From the NCBI GenBank assembly GCA_017467225.1, contig JAFTSR010000261.1, positions 1-15,727 of the forward strand: a stretch of DNA of 15,727 nucleotides. The letters are read 5' to 3'. This stretch comes from Clostridia bacterium. Lineage in GTDB: Bacteria > Bacillota_A > Clostridia > Oscillospirales > CAG-272. Every line of letters begins with the position of its first letter. The stretch's first letter is position 1. Below the pieces are notes generated by a model. The model did no database searches and had not been told where the DNA came from. It was given only the letters and a program-made list of their open reading frames with translations. This document shows positions 7,917 to 13,182 of the stretch, in pieces. Both the position numbers and the translations under genes were made by a program.

Positions 7917-8079
7917 CAGCAAATGCTGCGCATTTGCGGGGCTCAATTCGGATTAGATCATAGCAAAAAGAAGGAGCCCATCTTCGATGAACTCCTTCTT
8001 TTTGTGGTGACCCGTACGGGAATCTGAACCTCGTTTTGCGCATATAGAACATCTCGCCGCTGCTTTATCCTGCGCAAAA
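7917..8079 (-). repeat. tRNA-Glu-associated tandem repeat, unit 1 (distal)
   Basis: Left to right on the plus strand, the unit holds an 8-bp inverted repeat (GCAAATGC 7919-7926 / GCATTTGC 7930-7937), a GGGGCTCAATTC block, a terminator-like hairpin (7964-8004), a copy of the tRNA-Glu 3' end including CCA (8005-8030), and an inverted repeat GTTTTGCGCA (8033-8042) / TGCGCAAAAC (8071-8080). Bases 7917-8023 match 8242-8348 with only one difference found (7928 against 8253). The T-loop copy has one extra base relative to the true tRNA. No functional tRNA can be folded, as 5' acceptor, D-arm and anticodon arm are absent. Confidence 0.85.
7964..8004. terminator. Hairpin terminator inside repeat unit 1
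   Basis: A 13-bp perfect stem, CAAAAAGAAGGAG (7964-7976) with CTCCTTCTTTTTG (7992-8004), identical to the terminator of tRNA-Glu at 8289-8329. It lies directly after the CCA of the tRNA-like copy at 8005. Confidence 0.7.
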
Positions 8080-8241
8080 CAGCAAATGCTGCGCATTTGC
8101 GGGGTACAATTCAGCAAAAAATCTCTAACAAACGAAAAACCTGCCTAAAGGCAGGTTTTCGTTTGCTGGTGACCCGTACGGGAATCTGAACCCCGTTTTG
8201 CGCATATAGAACATCTTGCCGTTGCTTCATCTTGCGCAAAA
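8080..8241 (-). repeat. tRNA-Glu-associated tandem repeat, unit 2
   Basis: Same architecture as unit 1 at a 162-bp period: inverted repeat 8082-8089/8093-8100, a tRNA-Glu 3'-end copy with CCA and the same extra base (8167-8193), and the GTTTTGCGCA/TGCGCAAAAC pair (8195-8204/8233-8242). The terminator in this unit (8129-8165) is a different hairpin from that in units 1 and 3. The differences from unit 1 between the GTTTTGCGCA arms are transitions. Confidence 0.85.
8129..8165. terminator. Hairpin terminator inside repeat unit 2
   Basis: CAAACG, an A run and CCTGCC (8129-8145) pair with GGCAGG, a T run and CGTTTG (8150-8165) around a TAAA loop, with one extra A on the left arm. It has U-rich ends in both directions. 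On the minus strand it follows the CCA of the tRNA-like copy at 8167. Confidence 0.75.
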
Positions 8242-8348
8242 CAGCAAATGCTACGCATTTGCGGGGCTCAATTCGGATTAGATCATAGCAAAAAGAAGGA
8301 GCCCATCTTCGATGAACTCCTTCTTTTTGTGGTGACCCGTACGGGAAT
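8242..8348 (-). repeat. tRNA-Glu-associated tandem repeat, unit 3 (merges into the true tRNA)
   Basis: Third copy: inverted repeat 8244-8251/8255-8262, GGGGCTCAATTC, terminator 8289-8329, and then the true tRNA-Glu 3' end instead of the altered copy. It is nearly identical to 7917-8023 at an offset of 325 bases. Confidence 0.85.
8289..8329 (-). terminator. Terminator of the tRNA-Met/tRNA-Glu operon
   Basis: A 13-bp perfect stem, CAAAAAGAAGGAG (8289-8301) with CTCCTTCTTTTTG (8317-8329), begins directly after the encoded CCA. On the minus strand the distal arm is T-rich. Confidence 0.85.
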
Positions 8349-8404
8349 CGAACCCATGTTACAGCCGTGAAAGGGCCGTGTCTTAACCTCTTGACCAACG
8401 GGCC
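8330..8404 (-). tRNA. tRNA-Glu (anticodon TTC)
   Basis: 75 bases with encoded CCA (8332-8330). The acceptor GGCCCGT (8404-8398) pairs with ACGGGTC, leaving discriminator A. The anticodon loop CTTTCAC is held by CGGCC/GGCTG with anticodon TTC. The T-arm has the normal GGGTTCGATTCCC. It is second in a two-tRNA operon behind the promoter at 8561-8589. Its 3' 26 bases are the source of the copies at 8005-8030 and 8167-8193. Confidence 0.95.
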
Positions 8405-8412
8405 TTATGAAA

Positions 8413-8442
8413 GATTATCCGCCGGGAAATCGGCGGATAATC
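8413..8442. repeat. 12-bp perfect inverted repeat between the two tRNA genes
   Basis: GATTATCCGCCG (8413-8424) and CGGCGGATAATC (8431-8442) flank a six-base loop, filling almost all of the 39-base spacer. There is no good T run, so it is more likely a processing or anti-read-through structure than a terminator. Confidence 0.8.
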
Positions 8443-8443
8443 A

Positions 8444-8520
8444 TGGTAGCGGGAATTGGACTTGAACCCATGACCTACCGGGTATGAACCGGTTGCTCTA
8501 GCCAACTGAGCTATCCCGCC
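8444..8520 (-). tRNA. tRNA with CAT anticodon, probably elongator tRNA-Met
   Basis: 77 bases with encoded CCA (8446-8444). The acceptor GGCGGGA (8520-8514) pairs with TCCCGCT with a G1-U72 wobble. The anticodon stem ACCGG/CCGGT holds loop TTCATAC, so the anticodon is CAT. It lacks the unpaired first position typical of initiator tRNA. A CAT tRNA can also be tRNA-Ile2 after lysidine modification, which cannot be excluded by eye. Confidence 0.9.
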
Positions 8521-8524
8521 ATTG

Positions 8525-8557
8525 TGGAGCGAACAAGCACTTCTCACTTGACGCTCC
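8525..8557 (-). other. Leader hairpin before the tRNA operon
   Basis: GGAGCG (8526-8531) and CGCTCC (8552-8557) can pair in the transcribed leader between promoter and tRNA-Met. It is possibly a processing signal. Confidence 0.4.
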
Positions 8558-8560
8558 GAT

Positions 8561-8589
8561 ATTATATCACAACAAGACGGACTTGTCAA
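8561..8589 (-). promoter_or_regulatory. Promoter of the tRNA-Met/tRNA-Glu operon
   Basis: On the minus strand TTGACA (8589-8584), a 17-base spacer and TATAAT (8566-8561) with a TGA extension: full consensus, as expected for a stable RNA operon. A- and T-rich tracts lie upstream (8591-8629) and may act as an UP element. Confidence 0.9.
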
Positions 8590-8642
8590 GACTTTTTTGA
8601 AAATTTTTTCAATTTTTTTGGATTTTTTAAGTGCCCGCCGCA

Positions 8643-9428
8643 TTACAGCGCATGAAAAATGGGCGTTCTTTGCGCAAAGGTGCAGGCGTATCCGAAAATC
8701 TCCTTGCAGATAGCCAGCGCGCGGTCGGCATGCTGACCGACGCGGGACGGGTCGTGTGCATCTGAGCCGATGGTGACGATGCGTCCGCCGAGCTCATGGA
8801 AGCGCTGCAGATGGCGCGCCGAGGGGAGAAAATCACCCACGCGGTCGACGCCGCTGGTGTTGATCTCCATGCCCTTGCCTTTTTTCACCAGCTCGCGCAT
8901 GATCTCGTCGGTCAGCGCGGTGAAGTCCTCAAAGGGAACGGGGATGCGGTAGGGGTTGTTAGGCGATTTGGCCACGTAGGTCAGATGACCCAGCACGTCA
9001 AAATCGTCGTGAGCGCGGACGCAGTCCAGCGTTTCCTCCAGATACCGGCGGTAAGCCGTGTGCATGGTTTTGCCGTCCCAGTATTTTTTGTCGTAGGGGT
9101 CGTAGCCGTCGACGAAGTGCAGCGAGCCAATGACGAAATCCAGTGGGTAAGACTGTGTGAAGGCCTCGGCGACACTGCGGTTCCAGCGGGTCAGGCCCAT
9201 TTCCACGCCGCGACGGACGGTGACGGGCGAGTCGGGCAGCGCACCGTAGGCGGCACGGTACTGCGCAAGCGAGAACAGATCGTGCGGATCGTTCTCCTCC
9301 CAATGGCAGTCGTAGTGATCGGTGAAGCAGATTTCCCGCAGACCGGCGGTCTCGGCGGCGCGGATCATGTCCGCGGCGGTTGTTTCGGAGTCAAACGACA
9401 GCGAAGAATGCATATGAAAATCAAACAT
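8643..9428 (-). CDS. PHP-domain phosphatase, histidinol-phosphatase (HisJ/HisK) family
   Basis: 261 residues. ATG 9428 is chosen because GGAGG lies six bases upstream and it gives the family's usual MFDFHMHS start; the frame itself opens seven codons earlier. PHP metal-binding motifs are all present: HMH (H5, H7), FTDH (D37, H38), GVEMG (E76), GSLHF (H104), GHLTYVAK (H148), GMEINTSG (E188) and GSDAH (D223, H225). The length fits the PHP-type histidinol-phosphate phosphatase family, cytoplasmic enzymes that hydrolyse L-histidinol phosphate in histidine synthesis. No other his gene is nearby, so another phosphoester substrate is possible. It is the last gene of a minus-strand run after the SGNH hydrolase. 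Its ribosome binding site GGAGG falls inside an intergenic repeat (9434-9444). No clear terminator follows the stop. Confidence 0.85.
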   Translation of the reverse strand: MFDFHMHSSLSFDSETTAADMIRAAETAGLREICFTDHYDCHWEENDPHDLFSLAQYRAAYGALPDSPVTVRRGVEMGLTRWNRSVAEAFTQSYPLDFVIGSLHFVDGYDPYDKKYWDGKTMHTAYRRYLEETLDCVRAHDDFDVLGHLTYVAKSPNNPYRIPVPFEDFTALTDEIMRELVKKGKGMEINTSGVDRVGDFLPSARHLQRFHELGGRIVTIGSDAHDPSRVGQHADRALAICKEIFGYACTFAQRTPIFHAL

Positions 9429-9433
9429 AGGTA

Positions 9434-9480
9434 GCCTCCGGCGGCTCAAGGGGGCGGTCCTTGAGAATCTTCAAAAACTT
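9434..9480 (+). repeat. Intergenic hairpin repeat, copy R1
   Basis: GCCTCCGGCGG (9434-9444), then a hairpin CTCAAGG (9445-9451)/CCTTGAG (9459-9465), then AATCTTCAAAAACTT. It has the same order of parts as the copies at 9521-9586, 10263-10333 and 10788-10854. Confidence 0.6.
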
Positions 9481-9520
9481 TAATGAGAAAAAATATCCAG
9501 TAGAAGTTGGACGAAGTTCT

Positions 9521-9586
9521 TTGGAATTCCAAGAACCTTTCTTTCAAGAAAGGTTCTTGGCGGGGTTCAAGGGGCAGCGCCCCTTG
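9521..9586 (-). repeat. Intergenic hairpin repeat, copy R2, likely terminator of the SGNH gene
   Basis: Read on the minus strand: CAAGGGGC/GCCCCTTG hairpin (9586-9568, loop of three), then a 15-bp perfect inverted repeat (9560-9546 with 9543-9529, core AAGAACCTTTCTT), then AATTCCAAAGAACTT. It begins five bases past the SGNH gene stop and probably ends or stabilises that transcript. Confidence 0.7.
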
Positions 9587-9591
9587 CCCTA

Positions 9592-10245
9592 TCAAAGCGC
9601 CTTCAAAAATCCAATCAAGCGGCTGGCGATCAGCGCATGACCTGCGTCGTTGGGGTGGAGCTGGTCGGGACAGTAGCGGTCACGGATTTGGGGAACGCGA
9701 GGCTGGATGCCGCTGCACGACCACAGATCCAGCGTGGGCAGGGAATAGAAGGCGGTGACCTCCTTAATGATATCCACGTAGGTTTTGAGGACACCGTAGG
9801 GCGGCTTGTTGCCGTCGCCGCGGATGTTGTCCTCGTTGCCGCGGTGCAGAGGTGTCATGAAAACAATGGTTGCGTCGGGATATTTGGCAATCAGGTCAAG
9901 GCACAGGCAGTGCAGTGCGCCATAGAAAGTATCGACGGTTCGATCCTCAAACGAGCCCAGCGGTGCGTCGCCGTGGCCGAAGTCGTTGGTGCCGCCGAAC
10001 ACGACGACCACATCGGCATCGGTTTCCATCTTCTGGGCGCGGGTGGCGAAGGTTTCATCCCACACGGGATTGGACGGCGTTTGCTGACGGGCAATGCGGG
10101 TGCCGCCGACGCCCCAGTTGCGTGCTGCGGCCAGCCCGCACTCGCGCGCAATTCTCGCGTGGAAAAGGTTGGCAGGATCAGATACACCCGAGCCCACCGT
10201 AATGCTGTCACCTAAAAAATTGATCTTCTTTCCTTGCAGTTCCAT
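9592..10245 (-). CDS. SGNH/GDSL-family hydrolase (esterase/lipase type)
   Basis: 217 residues with the four SGNH blocks: GDS (G12-D13-S14, nucleophile Ser14), GVGGT (45-49, block II Gly), GGTND (84-88, Asn87) and DQLHP (D194, H197, catalytic pair). Such enzymes remove acyl groups from sugars, lipids or other esters. No signal peptide or membrane segment is visible, so this one is probably cytoplasmic. Start ATG 10245 has AAAGGAG seven bases upstream. It follows the small membrane protein gene with a 97-base gap that holds a hairpin repeat, and precedes the PHP phosphatase gene. No separate promoter is evident, so it may be read from 10646. The family is sure; the substrate is not identifiable. 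Confidence 0.9.
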   Translation of the reverse strand: MELQGKKINFLGDSITVGSGVSDPANLFHARIARECGLAAARNWGVGGTRIARQQTPSNPVWDETFATRAQKMETDADVVVVFGGTNDFGHGDAPLGSFEDRTVDTFYGALHCLCLDLIAKYPDATIVFMTPLHRGNEDNIRGDGNKPPYGVLKTYVDIIKEVTAFYSLPTLDLWSCSGIQPRVPQIRDRYCPDQLHPNDAGHALIASRLIGFLKAL

Positions 10246-10262
10246 AGTTGTTCTCCTTTTTT

Positions 10263-10333
10263 GCCTCCGGCGGGTCAGAACCTTTTTTGAAACAAAGGTT
10301 CCGACACCTCCAAAAAACTTGTGAAAATTTTGG
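10263..10333 (+). repeat. Intergenic hairpin repeat, copy R3
   Basis: GCCTCCGGCGG (10263-10273), hairpin GAACCTTT (10278-10285)/AAAGGTTC (10294-10301), then CACCTCCAAAAAACTTGTG and an AAAATTTT tail. It lies between the stop of the small membrane protein gene and the SGNH gene. Confidence 0.6.
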
Positions 10334-10342
10334 GCCGGGTTT

Positions 10343-10573
10343 TTAGTGGTTTTCGTTATTTTCAGAATTGCTTTTGTTCATTTTGAGATCAAGCTTCGAA
10401 ACAATGATGCCGGTGCAGGTAAGCACGACAATGCACAGATACGTTCCCATGCCTAAAACGCAAGCACTACCGAATTCCATACCGTTGAAGAATTCTCCGC
10501 AAAGCGCAGAAAAGAACAATCCGATGATTGCGACAACGCAACCGATTGCAAAATAATATCCAACCTTTTTCAT
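10343..10573 (-). CDS. Small two-segment membrane protein, unrecognised
   Basis: 76 residues from ATG 10573, which has GGAGG seven bases upstream; a longer frame begins six codons earlier but would place the start at the ribosome binding site. There are two hydrophobic segments (about 5-25, YYFAIGCVVAIIGLFFSAL, and 35-58, ACVLGMGTYLCIVVLTCTGIIV) and a short polar tail rich in Asn, Ser and Lys. The N-terminal MKK and the polar tail would both lie inside. I do not recognise a family. It has its own promoter at 10618-10646 and precedes the SGNH hydrolase. It is AT-richer than its neighbours, which may point to a different origin. Confidence 0.7.
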   Translation of the reverse strand: MKKVGYYFAIGCVVAIIGLFFSALCGEFFNGMEFGSACVLGMGTYLCIVVLTCTGIIVSKLDLKMNKSNSENNENH

Positions 10574-10617
10574 GTTATTGCCTCCTTGCACGTAAGCGAA
10601 TCTATCAGGTTAACTTA

Positions 10618-10646
10618 ATTATACCACATCCTTGCTGAAAAGTAAA
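10618..10646 (-). promoter_or_regulatory. Sigma-A-type promoter of the small membrane protein gene
   Basis: On the minus strand TTTACT (10646-10641), a 17-base spacer and TATAAT (10623-10618) with a TGG extension. It is about 45 bases before the start codon. Confidence 0.75.
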
Positions 10647-10649
10647 TAG

Positions 10650-10678
10650 GGCGGTTCAATTTTTACAAAAGAACCGCC
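10650..10678. repeat. 8-bp inverted repeat just upstream of the promoter
   Basis: GGCGGTTC (10650-10657) and GAACCGCC (10671-10678) enclose 13 bases. It lies immediately upstream of the -35 box and could be an upstream operator or a weak terminator. Confidence 0.5.
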
Positions 10679-10787
10679 ACATGTATCTCTGATATTATTT
10701 TGCACTGAACTTGTGGGGGAGGGGCCCCACATGGGTTCTTGTTCTGCTTGGACAGAATAGAAACGCTAAAAATTCAACCCGAAAAAA

Positions 10788-10854
10788 TTTTCAAAATTTT
10801 TTGGGATTCTTAAAACCTTTTTCTCAAAAAGGTTTTAAGCCCGCGGAGCGCGGG
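10788..10854 (-). repeat. Intergenic hairpin repeat, copy R4, likely terminator of citrate synthase
   Basis: Read on the minus strand: CCCGCG/CGCGGG hairpin (10854-10840, loop of three), then a 14-bp perfect stem (10839-10826 with 10822-10809, core TTAAAACCTTTTT), then AATCCCAAAAAATTTTG. It lies about 48 bases after the citrate synthase stop. Confidence 0.7.
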
Positions 10855-10901
10855 TGCAGGTCAGAGCACTGCTCTCCGAAGGCAGTGGCAATGCCCCGGC
10901 A

Positions 10902-12257
10902 TCACCGCTTCTTCATCGGCACATACTTCAGCGGCTCCTTGACGTTAACGTAGGCGGGACGGATGATCTTGCCTGCGTTCTGGATTTCCTCGAGGCGGTG
11001 TGCGCTCCAGCCGGCGATACGGGCGATAGCGAACAGCGGTGTAAAGATCTCATGGGGAAGATTGAGCATGCGGTAAACCATGCCGGAGTAGAAGTCGACG
11101 TTGGCGCTGACGCCCTTGTAGATCCGCCTCTTTTCCGCAATGATCTCGGGCGCAAGCTCCTCGACCGTGCGATAGAGCATGAACTCGTCCTCCATGTTTT
11201 TCTCGATGGATAGGCGGAATGCCGATTTGCGCAGGATCTCGGCACGGGGATCGGAGATGGTGTAGACGGCGTGACCCATACCGTAGATCAGACCGGCGCG
11301 GTCGAATGCCTCCTTGTCGAGCAGCTTGACCAGATAGTCCTTGATTGCACCGCGATCACGAGTGTTGACGTTGGCCTTGAGGTCGTCAAACATCTGAGCA
11401 ACCTTGATGTTCGCGCCGCCGTGACGGGGACCCTTGAGCGAGCCCAGCGCCGCCGAGACCGCAGAGTAGGTGTCGGTGCCGGAGGAGGTCACCACGTGCG
11501 TGGTGAAGGTGGAATTGTTACCGCCGCCGTGCTCGGCATGCAGTACCAGCGCCAGGTCGAGAATTTGCGCCTCCAAGGGTGTGTACTCGCCGTTCTCGCG
11601 CAGGATGTAGAGCAGATTTTCCGCCGTGCGCAGCTCGGGACGGGGATAGTGAATAAACAGACTGTTGTTGTTGTGATAGTGCTGGAAGGAGTGGTAGCCG
11701 TAGATCGAAAGCAGCGGGAACTGCGCGATCAGCTGCAGGCACTGACGCAGCACGTTGGGGATGGTGATGTCATCCGGATTTTCATCATAGGCATACAACG
11801 CCAGCACGGAGCGGGAGAGCATGTTCATCATGTCGCGGCCGGGCGCCTTGAGAATCATGTCGCGCACGAACGAGGGCGGCAGCGAGCGGTAGGCGCTGAG
11901 CTGGTTGCAAAAATCCTTCAGCTCGGCTTTGCTCGGCAGGCGGGAGAACAGCAAAAGATATACGGTCTCCTCAAAGCCGGGATAGCCGCCGGAGGTAAAG
12001 CCGTCGACCAGGTCGTGAATATCGTAGCCGCGATAGGAAAGCTGACCGGGCATGGGCTCAATCGAGCCGTCGTCGTGAACGATTTTGGAGCGGATGTCGG
12101 AGACCTCGGTCAGACCGGTGACGACGCCCTTGCCGTCGGTGTCGCGCAGACCGCGCTTGACGTCGTGCTGCGCGTACATCTCGCCCTGGATGCCGTTGCC
12201 GCTGTTGCACAGCGCAGCAAGGCTTTCAATGTATGGAGTGATTTCGGAATAGTTCAT
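10902..12257 (-). CDS. gltA: Citrate synthase
   Basis: 451 residues. The enzyme condenses oxaloacetate with acetyl-CoA to citrate in the cytoplasm. Catalytic residues are in their family motifs: H279 in GPRHGGAN, H329 in GMGHAVY and D388 in NVDFYSG; a third conserved His lies in LHAEHGGGNNSTF (H243). The start is ATG 12257 with GAGG five bases upstream and a promoter 50 bases further up. The frame stays open much further upstream, across that promoter, so a longer start is rejected. About 70 N-terminal residues precede the SYRGYDI motif, an extension common in the longer clostridial citrate synthases. No aconitase or isocitrate dehydrogenase gene is adjacent, so the gene stands alone. It probably feeds glutamate synthesis in an anaerobe with an incomplete TCA cycle, which is inference. 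2-methylcitrate synthase activity cannot be excluded. Confidence 0.92.
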   Translation of the reverse strand: MNYSEITPYIESLAALCNSGNGIQGEMYAQHDVKRGLRDTDGKGVVTGLTEVSDIRSKIVHDDGSIEPMPGQLSYRGYDIHDLVDGFTSGGYPGFEETVYLLLFSRLPSKAELKDFCNQLSAYRSLPPSFVRDMILKAPGRDMMNMLSRSVLALYAYDENPDDITIPNVLRQCLQLIAQFPLLSIYGYHSFQHYHNNNSLFIHYPRPELRTAENLLYILRENGEYTPLEAQILDLALVLHAEHGGGNNSTFTTHVVTSSGTDTYSAVSAALGSLKGPRHGGANIKVAQMFDDLKANVNTRDRGAIKDYLVKLLDKEAFDRAGLIYGMGHAVYTISDPRAEILRKSAFRLSIEKNMEDEFMLYRTVEELAPEIIAEKRRIYKGVSANVDFYSGMVYRMLNLPHEIFTPLFAIARIAGWSAHRLEEIQNAGKIIRPAYVNVKEPLKYVPMKKR

Positions 12258-12306
12258 GGGTACCTCGAATATATGGTTTGGTTGACTTGCAATTTCACTA
12301 CTGTAT

Positions 12307-12335
12307 AGTATACCATTTTTTTCTTGATTTTGCAA
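12307..12335 (-). promoter_or_regulatory. Sigma-A-type promoter of citrate synthase
   Basis: On the minus strand TTGCAA (12335-12330), a 17-base spacer and TATACT (12312-12307) with a TGG extension. Confidence 0.82.
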
Positions 12336-12447
12336 GGGTTTTTGGTGAACGATTTTGTAAATTATTTTGATCATTTTGCATATTTTTGTGTACAAACTTG
12401 CAAAAAACGCACCGACGGACAGGAAAAGTGCCCACCCTTGGCGCAGT

Positions 12448-12477
12448 TGCACAAAAGCGGACGGGTAGTTTTGTGCA
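12448..12477. promoter_or_regulatory. Candidate operator: 9-bp inverted repeat
   Basis: TGCACAAAA (12448-12456) and TTTTGTGCA (12469-12477) are perfectly complementary with a 12-base spacer. The repeat ends 25 bases before the -35 box of the lipoprotein promoter. It could bind a dimeric regulator; the regulator is not identifiable. Confidence 0.45.
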
Positions 12478-12502
12478 GATGGGAGAAATACGGCGCGGTG
12501 GG

Positions 12503-12531
12503 TTGACGATGTCAAGAGATTTTGCTATAAT
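12503..12531 (+). promoter_or_regulatory. Sigma-A-type promoter of the small lipoprotein gene
   Basis: TTGACG (12503-12508), a 17-base spacer and TATAAT (12526-12531) with a TGC extension. Confidence 0.88.
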
Positions 12532-12592
12532 ATAATAAACGGTAATTCAATTGTGGAAAGGATTGCCTCTGATGCAGGAAAGGAGCTCCGCT

Positions 12593-13051
12593 ATGAAAAA
12601 GAAAATTGCGTTGATGCTTGTTATCCTTGCGCTGTGTCTGTGCACCGTCGGCTGCAGCAACTTTGACAAGGCTGAGGCTGCGGATTTTGCATTTTCCTGC
12701 GCCGAGACGGAGAACTCTACATACCATCGCGGCGCGTATATCAGCGTTTATCCGCAGGCGACCAACGTTTCCGATACGACTTTCCGCTATACGGGCTGCC
12801 AGCACGGCGTCGGGATGTCGGCGGAGCTGTTTTGCCTGCGTGATGGCGACGAATATGTCATCTCGCTGTGGGATATACAAACGTCGGACGTGTGCCGGGA
12901 CGTTAAATACGAAATTGCTCCCGGAGAGACGGTCGGTGAGCAGTTCTCGGTCACCGTGCCGCACGACGCACCGCTTGGCGTTTACCATCTGCGCATCAAT
13001 TACAAAGGAGTTGTAGACACAGTGGAAAACGTGCTGACCGTTACAGAGTAA
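12593..13051 (+). CDS. Small secreted lipoprotein with a beta-sandwich-like domain
   Basis: 152 residues from ATG 12593, which has AAAGGAG seven bases upstream; the frame opens 14 codons earlier, in the leader. MKKK is followed by a hydrophobic segment (5-17) and a lipobox-like TVGC with C21, so it is likely lipid-anchored on the outer face of the membrane. The mature part (about 25-152) alternates short polar and hydrophobic stretches typical of a beta-sandwich, ending in GVYHLRINYKGVVDTVENVLTVTE. That resembles bacterial immunoglobulin-like domains, but I cannot name the family firmly. Five further Cys residues are present. The gene has its own consensus promoter and terminator, so it is monocistronic. 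Its role is unknown; a companion of the large surface protein downstream is only a guess. Confidence 0.75.
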   Translation: MKKKIALMLVILALCLCTVGCSNFDKAEAADFAFSCAETENSTYHRGAYISVYPQATNVSDTTFRYTGCQHGVGMSAELFCLRDGDEYVISLWDIQTSDVCRDVKYEIAPGETVGEQFSVTVPHDAPLGVYHLRINYKGVVDTVENVLTVTE

Positions 13052-13055
13052 GTCA

Positions 13056-13096
13056 CAGCCACAGTTGCCTTGCCGCAGCTGTGGCTGAAATTTTTG
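13056..13096 (+). terminator. Intrinsic terminator after the small lipoprotein gene
   Basis: CAGCCACAG (13056-13064) pairs with CTGTGGCTG (13079-13087), extended inside by TTGC/GCAG, followed by AAATTTTTG. Confidence 0.88.
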
Positions 13097-13119
13097 CCGC
13101 GGGAAAATGTACATAAAAC

Positions 13120-13148
13120 TTGACAATAAGATAAAAAAATGCTATAAT
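13120..13148 (+). promoter_or_regulatory. Consensus promoter of the GxGYxYP-like lipoprotein gene
   Basis: TTGACA (13120-13125), a 17-base spacer and TATAAT (13143-13148) with a TGC extension. This is a full match to consensus and suggests strong expression. Confidence 0.92.
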
Positions 13149-13182
13149 AGGCTCATATATTTGATCCCCAAGGAGGATAAGT

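Larger units (their letters stand above)
10574..10901. other. Gene-free gap between citrate synthase and the small membrane protein
   Basis: It contains the promoter at 10618-10646, inverted repeats at 10650-10678 and 10713-10730 (GTGGGG/CCCCAC), and repeat copy R4 at 10788-10854. I see no gene in it; open frames crossing it have no ribosome binding site or family resemblance. Confidence 0.6.
12258..12592. other. Divergent intergenic region between citrate synthase and the lipoprotein
   Basis: It holds the two divergent promoters (12307-12335 minus, 12503-12531 plus) and a 9-bp inverted repeat at 12448-12477. The segment 12340-12440 is AT-rich on its left side, and I see no gene there. Confidence 0.65.

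Noticed and set aside
8005..8204. Extra tRNA genes or pseudo-tRNAs
   Set aside because: Only the T-arm, 3' acceptor strand and CCA are present; there is no 5' acceptor strand, D-arm or anticodon arm, and the T-loop has an extra base.
7917..8348. CRISPR array
   Set aside because: There are only three units of about 162 bp with conserved internal hairpins and tRNA sequence; repeat and spacer sizes do not fit and no cas gene is present.
7804..8398. Two minus-strand open frames sharing the peptide RFPYGSPQKEGVHRRWAPSF
   Set aside because: The shared peptide is a translation of the tRNA-Glu 3' end and terminator repeat, not a protein family; there is no ribosome binding site, and one frame runs through tRNA-Glu.
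8444..8520. Initiator tRNA-fMet
   Set aside because: The first acceptor position is a G-U pair, not the unpaired C-A of initiators, and the anticodon stem lacks the three consecutive G-C pairs.
11271..12308. Open frame of 345 codons on the plus strand
   Set aside because: It is the shadow of citrate synthase, whose catalytic motifs and promoter are clear on the other strand.
12258..12515. 86-residue N-terminal extension of citrate synthase
   Set aside because: It would cover the gene's own promoter at 12307-12335, and the ATG at 12257 has a ribosome binding site.
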